Part shown: piece after piece, positions 12,101-23,604 of the stretch
Layout: every line of letters begins with the position of its first letter
How positions within the stretch are numbered: position 1 is the stretch's first letter
The notes under the pieces: model-generated
Seen by the model: only the letters and a program-made list of their open reading frames with translations
What the model was told of the DNA's origin: nothing
Databases searched by the model: none
Position numbers and translations under genes: made by a program
Source: Brachionus manjavacas
Lineage: Eukaryota; Rotifera; Eurotatoria; Ploima; Brachionidae
Direction: 5' to 3'
Length of the DNA stretch: 64,000 nucleotides
NCBI GenBank assembly: GCA_019054805.1
Contig: JAHQIY010000013.1
Location: 2,666,001 to 2,730,000 of the forward strand

Positions 12101-14756
12101 AAAAATAATTTTTCGAAAAATTGGATTAAAGTAAAGTAGATTTTGTTTTAGTAGGTGATTTAAATTCCAAAAGTAAAGCTCTAAATTGCGTAAAAAAAAC
12201 CCAAATGTTTTTTTTTAACCCAAATGGTTTTTTTTTAGACAAAATTTTATTAAATACTAATTTTTGTGTTTTAAATGATAAATCCCCAACTCACTGTCAT
12301 TTTACAACACAAAAAGGGGATATTTTAGATCTTTTTATTACTTTACCTTGTTTTTACAGCAAAAAAGTTGAATTTTCAAGTCTAAAAAAACATGATATGG
12401 GCAGTGACCACTATCCTGTTTTACTTAAACTCAAATTTGAATTTGATTTATATGAAAAATATAATTATTTATAATTTAAAAAAATTGGATCTTAATAAGG
12501 CCGAGTGGAGTTTAGAGAGCTTCTACCAAAAGTAGTCCCAAATGAAATTAAAAATAATTTAGAAAAATTTAACAAGTTTATAACCGAAAGCCTTGTTTAT
12601 GCTGCGACAAATTCTATTCCTACCTTTAAAACTAGAAATTTTAAAAAAACATTGCCTTCCTATATTCTGGAATTAATTGATGAAAAACATAGAGCAAAAA
12701 ATCGTCTTAAAAAACACAACAATCGAGAAAATAGAGCACGTATTAACCTTTTTATAAAATTAGTTCGGGAAGAAATTGCAGCTTTTAGAGACAAAAATTG
12801 GCAAGATTTTCTCGATAAAATAAATAAGAACGTAGTTTCTTTAAAGCACTTTTGGCGAAAAGTAAATAGAAACAGGAATAATTCTAAAAAATCATCAAAG
12901 AATTGTCAATTTCCTAAATTAACCTATGATGGCAAAGAGTATAATACAGAGATTGAAAAAGTTGAGTTATTTGGTAAGCTTTTGGAAGAAGCCTTTAAGG
13001 ACAAAAACTTCAACAATTATGATAACAAACATAAGGAAAAGGTAGAAGAGGAGGTAGCTAATTATTTGACAAAGGAGAGAAGTAACGAAGCTAGCTTTAA
13101 AATATCAGAGTTAGAGCAAGCAATAAATAAATTAAATATAAGTTCAGCACCAGGTCCCGATAATATCCATAATTTATACTTAATAAACTCTTCTGATGAT
13201 TTTAAAAAACTAATTCTGGACTTGTTAAATTTGTCTGAGAGAACAAATGCGTTACCTAACGCGTGGAAAATTGCAAGGATAAGCATGATCCCCAAAAAAA
13301 AAAAGCAAATAGCCCAAGTTCTAAAGACTATAGACCAATTATTGTCACAAGTTGTCTAAGTAAATTGTCGGAAAGACTTGTCTTGAAAAGGTTAAACATA
13401 TTTATTGAAGAAAAAGAGCTGATAATTAAACAACAATCAGGGTTTAGGAAGCAAAGACAAACTAGGGATGATTTATTTCATTTTATACAAAAAACTATTG
13501 AATTATTCGAAAGAAAAAAGAAAGTTTGTGCCATTTTTTCGATATTCAGGCAGAAATCGACAAGGTCTGGCATAAAGGTCTTCTTTATAAAATGATCAAA
13601 ATTTAGATACCGATTGATCTTATTTTATGGCTAAGAGCATTTTTAGAAAATAGAAAATTTTTCCTTAATATTGGAAATACACAATCAAAACTTTACGATA
13701 TAGAAACAGGAGTCCCACAAGGAGCAGTGTTAAGTCCTTTAATTTTTCCGATTTATATAAATGACATCCCAACTAAATATAATAAAAACAAAAGTTATTC
13801 GCTACTTATTGCGGACGATCTAGTGTCTTATTTTATCTTTAATAAGTACAATAACATTCAAAAAATGATAAATGGTTATATTAGGAACATAGAACAGTGG
13901 CTCTCACTGTGGCTCTTAAGTATGGCAGCAGAAAAATGCAATTATATAATTTTTCAAGTACGAAGAAAAATCTGATCAAAAAATTGAAGTTTAAAATTTT
14001 TTATAAAGATCTAACACCTTCAGATAACATTTGTTTTTTGGGTATAAGATTCGATCATTATTTGAGTTTCAAAAATCAGGTAGAATTTCTTAAAAAAAAT
14101 TGCCAGCAGCGACTTAATTGCTTGAAAATTCTTTCGCACAAATCGTGGAAATTGTCTAAAAATACCTTAAAACAAATCATCTTTGCTCTTGTACGATCGG
14201 TTCTAGACTATTCTTCGGTAATTTTACCAAGATTGTCTGCAACAAATCTAAAAAATTTACAGAGAATTCAAAATTGTGCTTTTAAGGTAATTTTTAGCTA
14301 AATTATCGGGAAAACACTCAAAACATTCATAGAATAGCAGGCATTAAAGTTCTAGAGGATACATATAGGGAACTAAATGAAAATTACTTAAGCGATTCGA
14401 TTCAGAAAAAAAATCCATTAATTAATGATTTAATAAACGAATACAAACTATTTAAAAGAGGGAGAATAAATAAACTTAAATTCTATACTTTTCTTGGTAA
14501 CCGAAAAGTGTAGCAGTAAAAGAAAAAATAACTAAAAGAAACATCGCCTAATTTGTGTTATATTTTTTATTTTTTTTTCTCTTCTAATTTATTTTTTTAG
14601 TTCTTTTCTTCTCTTTTTTCGTATTTAAAAAAAAAAAACGTATGAGATAATAATTTTATTTTATATTTCTTTTTTATGTTTTTTGAAACATTTTATTTAA
14701 GCTTGGTAAGGAGCGAAAGCTCGAGCCAATATTTATTTATTTATTTATTTATTTAA
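12100..14756 (+). mobile_element. Near-complete but frameshifted Jockey/CR1-like LINE (family B)
   Basis: Domains run in order on the + strand. The end of the endonuclease comes first (GDLNSKSKAL near 12155, GDILDLFITLP, and catalytic SDHYPV near 12408). The linker and start of the RT follow (SSAPGPDNIHN, 13141), then DYRPI with LSERLVLKRLN, SGFRKQRQTRDD, GVPQGAVLSPLIFPIYINDIP and LIADDLVSYF (catalytic ADD, 13810). Next come IRFDHYLSF and the thumb, and an IQNCAFKVIF end. At least three frameshifts or stops (near 13300, 13590 and 13970) inactivate it. The 3' end is a hairpin GGAGC-GAAA-GCTCG (14710-14723) followed by an (ATTT)n tail. The 5' part of the endonuclease is missing. Confidence 0.85.
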
Positions 14757-14859
14757 AGACGTTTATCCATCCATCCATTCACCTATCTACTTTAAGAAAG
14801 TGCACATAATTTTCAGTTCACATATCAGACATATGACAATGATAAACCTAAAAGAGAAA

Positions 14860-15060
14860 AATGAGAATAATAGTGAATAATCTCTTCTTTTTGCTGACAA
14901 GTTGGACACATTCTGAATTTCTAAGAAAAAAGGGTCCCGAGAATAGGATAAACAAATTGAAGAATGGCTTTACAAGTGGAAGATGAAAATATTTGCTAAA
15001 AAGTCTGCCTCATTGTCTTCTCTAAATATGATAAAGAAAATATGGTTTAGTTTTTTGTGT
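14860..15060 (+). mobile_element. Small family A LINE fragment
   Basis: The + strand reads NEYSLFFADKLDTF then, with frame breaks, a version of NKKGNLENKINKYTNRLEQW. This matches the catalytic region of the family A copies at 28744 and 38981. The second catalytic D is changed to K. It is a short, dead piece. Confidence 0.55.
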
Positions 15061-16600
15061 ATGAATTACAAAATGTGTCCGCTGTTGTAATGACATTGCA
15101 AAAGTGCGATATTTCAAGTTAAAAAAATAATTCTAACACTAGAAGGACCGTGCGGTCAAAAAGCTCGCTTTTCATTTTTAGAATTAAATTTTTTTTTTAC
15201 AACAAAAATTTTGTGTCAAATAAGTAAATATTATTTTTTTGAATTCGATACAAATAATTGTATTTTTAGTGATTTGTGTTAAAAATGTTTTGGTTTGTGG
15301 GGAACAGTTTATCTCTATTTTTAAAGGATAAAGGCAAGATGAATTATAATGCAAAAATTAAAAGAATTATTATTTAAAAGTTTTAAAATTTTTTTTTTAA
15401 TTTTTGCATATTTGGTAATATTCGATAGCTGACAAAAAAATAAATCGAAAATTCATTTATTTTTTTCAAAATTATGTCAATAATATCAACATACTTTTCT
15501 TTATTCTCTCTTCTAACAAATTGAAATAAAAATTTTACCAATTTTTAGAAATTAATTATTAATTATAAAATTAATAAATTATTTTTTTTAATTATTAAAT
15601 TTAGTAAAATATTATTTGAAATTCAATCAAAGAATAATTTTATATCTATTAAAATTAATTTTAGATATTAATCAAGCTTTTTTTATTTTTGAACTAAAAG
15701 AAAAAAAAGAAAAAAATTATTTTAGTATTCATATTGTTTAATCAACAGTGGTTAAAGTTATAATGGTATTATATTAATTATTATGACTCAAACTTAAACG
15801 AATTAAACACAATTATAAAAAATTCAATGTTAAAAATAAAGAATGAAACAAATTACATTAAAGATATAGGTTTTTTATTTTTAATAAGATGGGTAAAAAT
15901 TGGACTGTGAATTTCAATTTTTCAATTTTGTGTATTTTGCACGCCATTAAAAAATATTCAAATCAAGTGTTAAATTACATTGCAGAGTTTTTGCAGACAT
16001 AAATATTTGGATTAAGCAAAGTTGCAAACCATTAAGCACTTTACAGAACTAAATTTTCTCCTTTAGTAAAAAATTTATTTAAGTTTTTCTGAATTGAAAA
16101 GATCGAATTGAAACTAACTTCACAAAAACCCTTGAAAATTTAGGTTCTCATTTAATTTTGAATTTTAAACCAAATTTTAAACCAAAAATGATATTAAATT
16201 TTTCAATAATTGAATGATAATTTAAATAATAATTTTAATAACTTGTATATTTACAAGAAAAACTTTTTGTTTAAAATTTAAAAATTATTTCACTATAATA
16301 GTCTAAATCATTCAATGGATTATTTTAATTTTTTTACTTTAAAATAAAATTTACATGATAAAATAAACAGACTATCAACAGAAACTGAGTTGATAAATAT
16401 TTTCCTAAAATTTAAAATTCCTTTTTATAATAAAAAAATACCTAAAATTGAATAAATAAAAACACTAAGCTTTGATTATTTTTCAAAAGGATTGTACACT
16501 GTGTTGCAAACTAGAGAAAAATTATTAAAAAAATTTTCTTTTATTTTTCATTTTCATGAAATTTCGTTCTTAATCTATGTTTTATTAAAATATTTTCATA
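15061..16600. other. AT-rich non-coding stretch
   Basis: About 1.5 kb with no coding signal on either strand, only A/T runs and short palindromic words. It may include the body of the element that carries the hammerhead-like motif just downstream. Confidence 0.4.
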
Positions 16601-16689
16601 ATATGCTTTTGTATTCTTTTGAAAAAAAAATTTCTTTTTTTCCCTTTTTTATAAATTTAAAAACTAATCGGAATTATTCTCAAAAATTA

Positions 16690-16730
16690 GATCCTGAAGA
16701 AGGCCACGTTTGGCCGAAACGCGTCAATCG
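16690..16730 (+). ncRNA. Hammerhead-ribozyme-like motif
   Basis: The sequence CTGAAGA (16694-16700) is followed by a GGCC...GGCC stem (16702-16705 with 16712-16715), then GAAA (16716-16719) and ACGCGTC (16719-16725). That order matches the hammerhead core CUGANGA - stem II - GAAA - short stem III - cleavage site UC. The self-complementary ACGCGT would make a minimal stem III, as known for hammerheads of Penelope-like elements and retrozymes, which can work as dimers. Against it: one extra unpaired A (16701) before stem II, and stem I pairs poorly beyond three base pairs. No RT of Penelope type is visible nearby. Confidence 0.4.
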
Positions 16731-17025
16731 TTTTATATTAGAAAAAAAAATTTTATTTATTTTTTATAAATAATAAAAAATTATTTTATAAAAAGTTTAT
16801 ATTTTTTTTTCAATTATTACACTTGAAAACTTGAATTTTTCTAGTGTCACACTTGGTTTTTTAACTTGAATGCTTAAAATTATCAGACATTTAGCTATTT
16901 TTTATTAAATAAAAAAATTAAATTTTAAGAGACCAAACTGAGCTACATATATCTAAATAAGAATTTTGGAGCATAAATTCTACTAGAATACCTTTTTTTA
17001 GTGAAAATAAACTTCTCTAATTAAT

Positions 17026-17273
17026 TAGAGTTGTTTAAAAGTCTCAAATAAAGTCCAATAGCGGACTTTAAAAAAGTCCACTTGTTTTTTTAATTTGCTA
17101 GATCAGGCTTTTTATTAAAATTTTATACTCTTGGGATGTCTAATGCATAAAGATTTGCCATATTTTTAAATTTTTTTGCAATTTTAGCATAAAAGACTTG
17201 GACTTTGAAAAAAAATTAAAAAAAAGTCCGGGTTTAGACTTGACAAGAGACTTGTGACTTTTAAATATCTCTG
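17026..17273. mobile_element. hAT-like MITE, copy 1 (CAGAGTT termini)
   Basis: A 248-bp non-coding element with terminal inverted repeats of the form CAGAGTTNTTTAAAAGTC (first C mutated to T at 17026; right end AAATATCTCTG at 17273). Flanking 8-mers TAATTAAT and TTATTAAT match at 7 of 8 positions, as expected of an old hAT target duplication. Its interior is rich in AAGTCC/GGACTT words. A second full copy lies at 36311-36857 and a partial one at 44967. Confidence 0.65.
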
Positions 17274-17696
17274 TTATTAATTAAATAATTTATTTATTAA
17301 AAAATTATAATCATATTTCATAAATTAAAATTTTTTAGAATAAAACTTATCATCATTTACATTTAGTATATAAATTTTTTTTAAACAAAAAATAGCTTAT
17401 TTTCAGTGTAATACTTAATTTTACCAAGTTTTAAATTTTGAATGTTGATTGTAAGTATAACAATTACAATCACACTTAGCACTTGGTTCTTTTCAAGTAC
17501 GTATGTATGTAGTTTAAGTAATTTTGACCGAAATCGCTTAGGGACAAAATAATAATTATACGTAAAATTACACAATTAAATGTAATAATATGTCATATTA
17601 TATTTTTTTCCAAAAGATGATTTTAAAAATATATTTAATTTTGTTTTAAAAATAATTAAAAAACAAATGAAAAAAGTGAGATTGACTAAATAGTGA

Positions 17697-17833
17697 TTAA
17701 GATTTAAGGCCAGATTTACATGTTTTGCAAAGCCAAGATTTTTTCAAAGGAATATATCCTTTTATACACGATTTGTGAAAAAACAAATTACATGTATTGC
17801 AAGTCAAGTGATTTTGATTAGTTGGTGGGCATG
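17697..17833 (-). mobile_element. PHD-finger-like fragment, probable LINE ORF1 remnant
   Basis: The - strand reads CNTCNLFFHKSCIKG followed by WLCKTCKSGLKS and a stop (TAA at 17699-17697). The spacing C-x2-C, H-x2-C, W-x-C-x2-C is that of the second half of a PHD finger. Such fingers occur in ORF1 proteins of many Jockey/CR1-type LINEs, which is the likeliest source here. No start codon or further exons were found, so a fragment of a host gene cannot be excluded. Confidence 0.4.
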
Positions 17834-18620
17834 GTAGTTTTTAGAGTAACTAGATTAATTTCAGTTTAGTTTAGAGAGCAATTAGAAAAGATTGTTATCT
17901 TTTTTTTGAATTTTTTAATTTTTTTTGGCTGACTTTTCTGCTATCACCCGATCTGAACCCTAATGAAATTGTTTCGGAATGAGAAGAAAGTCTTTAAAAG
18001 AAAATCGGACTGTAAAAAAAAGTCAGAAGTTTCTACAAAAATTAATGAATTCAAACATTAACATTAACATTAAAAAATTGTTTTTTAAATTTTAATTCAT
18101 TAATAGGAATAAATTATTGATTGGCCGTAAGCGTTTTCGGCCAAATTAACTTAAACTAGTGTAATATTACGTAAGATTATATTACCTTACATTTTCTTAT
18201 GTACAAGAAATGATGTAATATTATGTAAGCTTACATTTTCTGACGTAAAATTACGTAAAATAATGTAATCCTACCTTACCACTGTAGCTAGTTTAAAAAA
18301 AATGACAAATTTTTAAATTTCTAATCTTTAATATTTTGGCAATGCGAAAAGTTAGTACAAAAATTACAGTAAATAAAGTAAAAACGCTATTATTTTTTTT
18401 CTAATTGTGCAAAAATGGTTCTGTAAACAGTACAGTATTGTACAAATTTTTTAGAAACGAATACCAAGCTTTGCAAAAACTCTGAAATTTATTGCATTTA
18501 TTAATCATATATTTTTGGATGGTGAGCATTTTACAGAAAAATGCAGAGTTTTTGCAGAGCTTAATATTCGTTTCTAAAAAATTTTCCAAAAATTTTTCTA
18601 AAATTTTTTTTTAATTTATA
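17834..18620. other. AT-rich stretch with TTACGTAA-type palindromes
   Basis: Contains a hairpin TTGGCCG...CGGCCAA (18121-18144). It is followed by a cluster of TAATATTACGTAA-like words to about 18290. No coding signal. Confidence 0.4.
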
Positions 18621-18623
18621 GCA

Positions 18624-19319
18624 TTATACTGGACCCGCTTTTACAATCACAAAACCAGTCTGTTTAAAAGTAAAATGGTCTTCGCACCTGACACTCTGGA
18701 TGATAAAACAATCCCTTTTTTGTGTTTTTTTCATTTTGGAAAAAAAAAGAGTTTTTTTTATTTTAGAAATTTTATTTATTTTCAAATGTTTAAAAAGGTT
18801 ACCAAAGATAAAAAAATGCACTTACTTGGGAAATTTTAAAATTGAGCAGGCATCCTTCGGCTAAAGAAGCAGCCAATTTTGAGCTTGTCTCATTGAGCGT
18901 CTGCTCGCATAAAACTGGAATAAGAACTGGCAAATAATTTGTCTGCCTGAAAAACTTAAACTTTCTTTAACCAAAATAAAAAAATTAAATTTTAAATTAC
19001 TTTTGCATACAGGTAGGTGTAGAGGAATAAGTCGCTTTCGAGGCTGTACCTATCAATGAAAAATAGAAAAATTTTGCTCCTAATGGACTGCAGCAGGAGT
19101 GTTTCAATGTAGTTGTGGTCATAGGCAAACGAATCAGCGCAGCAAAATGTTACCTTGTTTCTAAATTAGATGAATTAGTGGGCGATTTTTAAAGACAACC
19201 AAAAAAAACTTGTCCAAATATTGTTTGAGAGTGTGGACTATGCGGAGGACTTTTGGGTCGAAAGAAGAGAACGACAGGAAAAAGTCGCAACCACAAGCCG
19301 CGTGAACCAAATGCGACAT
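18624..19319 (-). CDS. Unrecognised four-exon gene, 152 aa
   Basis: Exons are 19319-19210, 19160-19001, 18942-18826 and 18695-18624. Introns of 49, 58 and 130 bp have GT...AG ends with compatible phases, and the sum is 459 nt = 152 codons plus a TAA stop. The product starts MSHLVHAACGCDFF and is mostly helical-looking (ETLLLQSIRSKIFLFFIDRY, LPVLIPVLCEQTLNE, KLAASLAEGCLLNF), reminiscent of HEAT-type repeats. I recognise no family. The exons have distinctly higher GC than their introns and flanks. The acceptor of exon 3 is a tandem CAGGCAG. Exon 4 is the weakest call. It could be one end of a larger or decayed gene. Confidence 0.6.
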
Positions 19320-20460
19320 TTTGAAGAAATAAAAATTTGGAGAAAGTTTTCTTTTCTTTTAATTGTTTACCTTAAAGCAATTTCTGTTGCTATTAAAATT
19401 TAATAACTTAAAAGCAAAGAAAGCCAACAAGGCAATAAAGAATTGGAAAAGATTTGTTTGCTTACAATTGTTCAAGATTTTGTTGTTGGCAAAATTTGTT
19501 TGCCGAAATAGAAATTAGTCAAATGATTTTAATTAGGCACTTCAAAGGCTTTTGCTCTCAAGTTTAATAAAATTAGTAGAATGAATTTTATAAACCAAGT
19601 TAGTTCTCTATGCGAGGCAGTAGTAGTCAATAATTGGAGCGTCTGGAATTTAAGATTTGTTGCTATCGCAGTAGTTTTCTCCATAACTGCGTCATAAACA
19701 CAAGATAAAAATTAGGTATCTAATCAACCAGACTTGAATAAAAATGAGAAAAACAAGCATGACTTGGACTTGAAAATTATTTTTTAAAAAATGACAAGAC
19801 TTAGACTTATTTTTCAAAATATTTACCAAATTTACCAAATTTTACTATTTTTAAAAAAGTTTTTTACTTAAATTTACGTAAAAAAAGTAAAATTTGGTAA
19901 ATTTTTTGACATTAAGAATTTTCATATTTACCTTCAAAAAACTACTAAAATTAAATTCTATTTGATTATTTTAAATAGACAAAATTGAGATTTTTAAAAC
20001 TTTGATTATGAAACTACATGAAACAAAATATGTTTCACTAAATTCTACAAAAAAGATAAATTTTCTTTTAAAGTGAAAGTTAATGATCAAATAAATTATC
20101 AATATTTTGAAATTTATTTATTTTTTGTCTCTTTGATCTATTCTATTAAGAATTATTTTTTGCAATTTGTAAATTTATTTTATTTCAAGAATTTAAATTT
20201 TGCATTGGAATTTTTGTATGAAATATTTTTTTACCAGAAATTCAATGATTTTTTTATGAAGTATTGTCAATTTTTTGGTCTTTTTTTTCTACGCAAAATT
20301 ACGTAAAAACACAAATATCAAATCACTACTGTAAGTCATAATTTTATTTTCCAGATAAATGTTTTTGTCTTGGTAGTAGGAGCAGTATTAAAAATGCTGT
20401 GGGAGACTTGAGTCTCCAAATTTTACTCACATCTAAGTATTTTTAAATAAAGTATTTTGT
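19320..20460. other. AT-rich stretch upstream of the 152-codon gene
   Basis: Should hold that gene's promoter. Around 19740-19810 there are AGACTTG/GACTTGGACTTG words resembling the interior of the CAGAGTT MITE, but no matching ends. No gene seen. Confidence 0.4.
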
Positions 20461-20462
20461 AG

Positions 20463-21005
20463 AATTTTTTTCGTAAATGTTCGTATTGCGGATCAGCTGT
20501 CACTCGATAGCCTTATGGCAAGTTCTTGTGTTCCCTACCATGTGATGATAGTTTAACAAGTAGCAGTTCATGCGCGAAATTGTCAAATGCTTTCTCAAAG
20601 TCCAAGTAGATGACATCCGCCGGTTGCCTTTGACTCATGCAATTTGTCAAGAAATCCATCGATTCTAAATGATTGGTAACACACGCCTTGTGAACCATGA
20701 AACCATGCAGTTTTTTCGTGATGAGCTTGTTTTTCTCAAGATTCTTGACGATATAGTCCTTAATTAGCGACTCCAACACTTTGCAAGGAACGGAAGTGAG
20801 AGAGAGAGCGATAGTTGCTTACTATAGTCCCGCTTCCATTTTTATGTATTGGTGATACATTAGCAATTTTCCAATTAGCAGGCCCTTCAAATAAGATCAA
20901 AGACTGCTTGAAGACAAAAGAAAGTGGTCCGGATAGTGACTCAGCGCACATCTTCAGAGCGTGTGTGTTAACCTTGTTGACTGCAGCTGACTTATCACTT
21001 TTTAT
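20463..21005 (-). mobile_element. CR1-like LINE fragment, N-terminal half of RT
   Basis: The - strand encodes WKIANVSPIHKNGSGTIVSNYRSLS (RT motif 1 region), then ESLIKDYIVKNLEKN, HGFMVHKACVTNHLE and VIYLDFEKAFDNFAHELLL (catalytic motif A, D in YLDFEKAFD). One frameshift separates the two parts near 20770. No 3' tail, so this is an internal fragment. Confidence 0.75.
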
Positions 21006-21610
21006 TAAAATATGTTAATATAGTTTATATTTTCATGAAAAATTTTTCAATTTTTCCCAATTAAGCCCTTTTTCTTTTTACGATTTATATTATATTTACA
21101 CTTTATTCTTTTAAATTGAATTAATATATAAAAAAGATATTAAGAAATAAATAAGACAAACATCTTCTAAATTTTTTTAATTTTTTCTAAACTCATCATT
21201 TAATCGAGATAATCTTAATTTTCAAACTAATAGTAAATTCAAAATTTTTAATCAAAATTTTCTCTAAATAAAATTTGCTACTTATCACAGATGAAATAAA
21301 AGAACCTTGAAGATTAGGCATTGATTTAATAAGGTTTAATAACCTAAAATTATTTTCAACTTATACATACGAAAATTATAAAAATTTGAAAAAAACACAC
21401 CAAAATATAAGCACACGTAAGCCAAAAGTAAGGAAAAGAAAAGCACAAGTAAGCCAAAATAAAAAAAGAAGCACGCAGTTTTTGTCAAATGGACTCAAAT
21501 TTTTTGCTTGAAACAAACTGGCCAACGTTTGGACATGGTACCGTATCTGGGCATTAAAAAACTTTGCACGAATGGTGCGGTAATATTTCAAAATCATCCT
21601 GGAGCTTTCA
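21006..21610. other. AT-rich spacer
   Basis: No gene recognised. The - strand near 21376-21597 is open but has repetitive, unnatural composition. Confidence 0.35.
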
Positions 21611-22740
21611 ATTCATGTGAAACATCTAGAGGAAAGAGAAATTGAGAAAGACAATGAAATAAACAAACCGAAATCTGAATTGGCAGCAGCAAATAAAACT
21701 GCAAACTCATCCAACATCAGAAGTCAGTGGGTTCAAGTGGTAAAACAAGGGACAAAAAATGCAAAAAAACCAGCGGACCAGATAGCTGTAGCGAATGCAA
21801 CCATCAGCGAAATGAATGAAAGAATCAAAAGAAAAAAATGTGATCATTTAATGAATGTGATCATGGTGAGCCAGAATCAATGAAAGAGATTCTAACAGAC
21901 AGGAGGGCAGAAGATGAAGAAAAAATCAAACAAATTCTCACCACTTTAGGAAAAAGTGATATCAAGCCAGCGTAGAGACGTTTGAGATCTAAAGACAAAA
22001 GTAAACCAGGCCCAATTCCAGTAGAACTCATAAAAGAAGCAAACAGAAATCGACTACTCCTAGCAGCAAAAAAGTTGCGAGTTTCAAATACTTTCAAATC
22101 TATATCTTAGTCCAGATTTGACTGAAACCGAAAGAGCTTTAGACTATGAATTGAGAAAACAAAGAAACGAAGCAAATAATGGTTTTTCGCTTTTTCGATA
22201 TGGCATCCGTGGAAATCAGATAATCAAATTCAGGAATCAATAATCGTTCATTAAAAGCGTAATCACTTGTAGATAATCTCGAATCTTTAAAATGTATGTA
22301 TTCAAATGCTACTTCTTTGGACAATAAACTTGATGAATTCAGTGTTGTTTTTGAAACATAAAGCCCACAAGTTGTGGCAGTTAGTGAGACTTGGTTTAAA
22401 TATTGATTGGGTGCACTTATTTGAGAATTTAAATATTCAGGAAATGCACAATGAGTTTATCTTCTATGTCAGCGAAGCTAGTAATCGATTCATTCCAGTG
22501 ACGGATGGCTCTAAAAAAAAAAGTATCTCAAAACCATGGATAAAAGATGATCTAAAGATCTTAATTAGGAATAAAAAAATCGAAGATACAAGAACTGTTC
22601 ATGTAACTGGAAGGAAATGAATCTTTATAATGATTAAAAACGTATCTGTAAATTAGTTTCTTCGGTAATAAAAAGAGCCAGACTAACTAATGAACAAAAT
22701 TTAGTGGAAAAAGCTAAGATGAATCCAAAATTCTTGAGAG
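21610..22740 (+). mobile_element. LINE remnant: ORF1 C-terminus, endonuclease start and linker
   Basis: At 21617-22230 the + strand reads as a LINE ORF1 protein: a coiled-coil-like stretch, then LRVSNTFKSIYLSPDLTETE and LRKQRNEANNGFSLF, which is the conserved C-terminus of Jockey/CR1 ORF1 (SPDLT-ER-DYELR). At 22290-22390 is the start of an apurinic endonuclease (SPQVVAVSETWF). At 22390-22620 is the linker region with KPWIKDDLKILIRNKK. Internal deletions and stops are frequent. Confidence 0.65.
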
Positions 22741-22930
22741 ATAATTGAGATTTCTGAGACCAACCACTTGTCTGGTAGATCTACGTTGAACTTTTTCCAA
22801 CCTTTTGATGTCTTTACTTTTGCAAAGGATTCTTTGATCACATTATTTACATCTTCGTTCATTGATGTATGCTTTCCATAGAATAGTGAGCAGATGCTAA
22901 GTCAGACCTAAAAACGCAGTGAAGATCTTG
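22741..22930 (-). mobile_element. LINE RT C-terminal fragment
   Basis: The - strand reads SKDIKRLEKVQRRSTRQVVG followed by LRNLNYLSRI, the standard thumb region of CR1/Jockey RTs. It abuts the plus-strand LINE remnant in the opposite orientation, so the two are separate insertions or an inverted piece. Confidence 0.55.
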
Positions 22931-23604
22931 ATGATACTCATGTATAAATGAGAGATGGCGTTCATTCAAGCATTCGTGGATATAGATGCTTTATTGGTCA
23001 ATCTCTTCAGTTTTGTATCGTATTATTTATTGTATTGTGCTTCGAGCGATTCCTTGCTTTGTAAAGTGCGCCACAAGATTCGATTTTGTCATGTGTGAAA
23101 TCATATTTTTGGCTGCTTTTCACTCGTTCAGACACAGAAAGTCCCATTTAAATTTTTTTTTTTGTAATTTAATAGCTAATGTTTAGTAGTCAATAAATAT
23201 GAATATAGAGGATCACCTGATCATTTGCATGTTCGGGTAAGTTTACTTAACTTTTTGTCCATTTACTTAAGCATCACCCGTTAGTACTCTTTGTTAGACC
23301 TATTGGAGCAGCTATTTATGCTCCCTGTAACTTAAACGCTCATGGTTAATTTAATTATATCGACAACGATGTCTCTCTATCACATATGTGTGAATGTTTT
23401 GGATATAACCAGCTTAAAAAAATAATTTATTTATTTAATTTTTCAAAATCATTTATTGAATAAAATTATCGATTCATTTAAAATTGTCTATAAAAAAAAT
23501 TAGGTCCTTTAATAAAAAAAAAAGAAATTAAATTGAACACACATTTGACAAAATTAAATACTCTGGCATTTAGAAAAAAAAAAAAAAGCTCCTTTAATTT
23601 AAGC
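22931..23604. other. Spacer downstream of ELYS
   Basis: On the ELYS 3' side. An ATTAAA-like poly-A signal in - strand sense lies just after the ELYS stop (about 23595). The rest is AT-rich with no gene. Confidence 0.4.

Noticed and set aside
13062-13295. 77-codon frame on the - strand
   Set aside because: Antisense shadow of the family B LINE.
16492-16773. 93-codon frame on the + strand over the hammerhead-like motif
   Set aside because: Phe/Lys-rich low-complexity translation, as expected from AT-rich DNA; no ATG start (TTG) and no family features.
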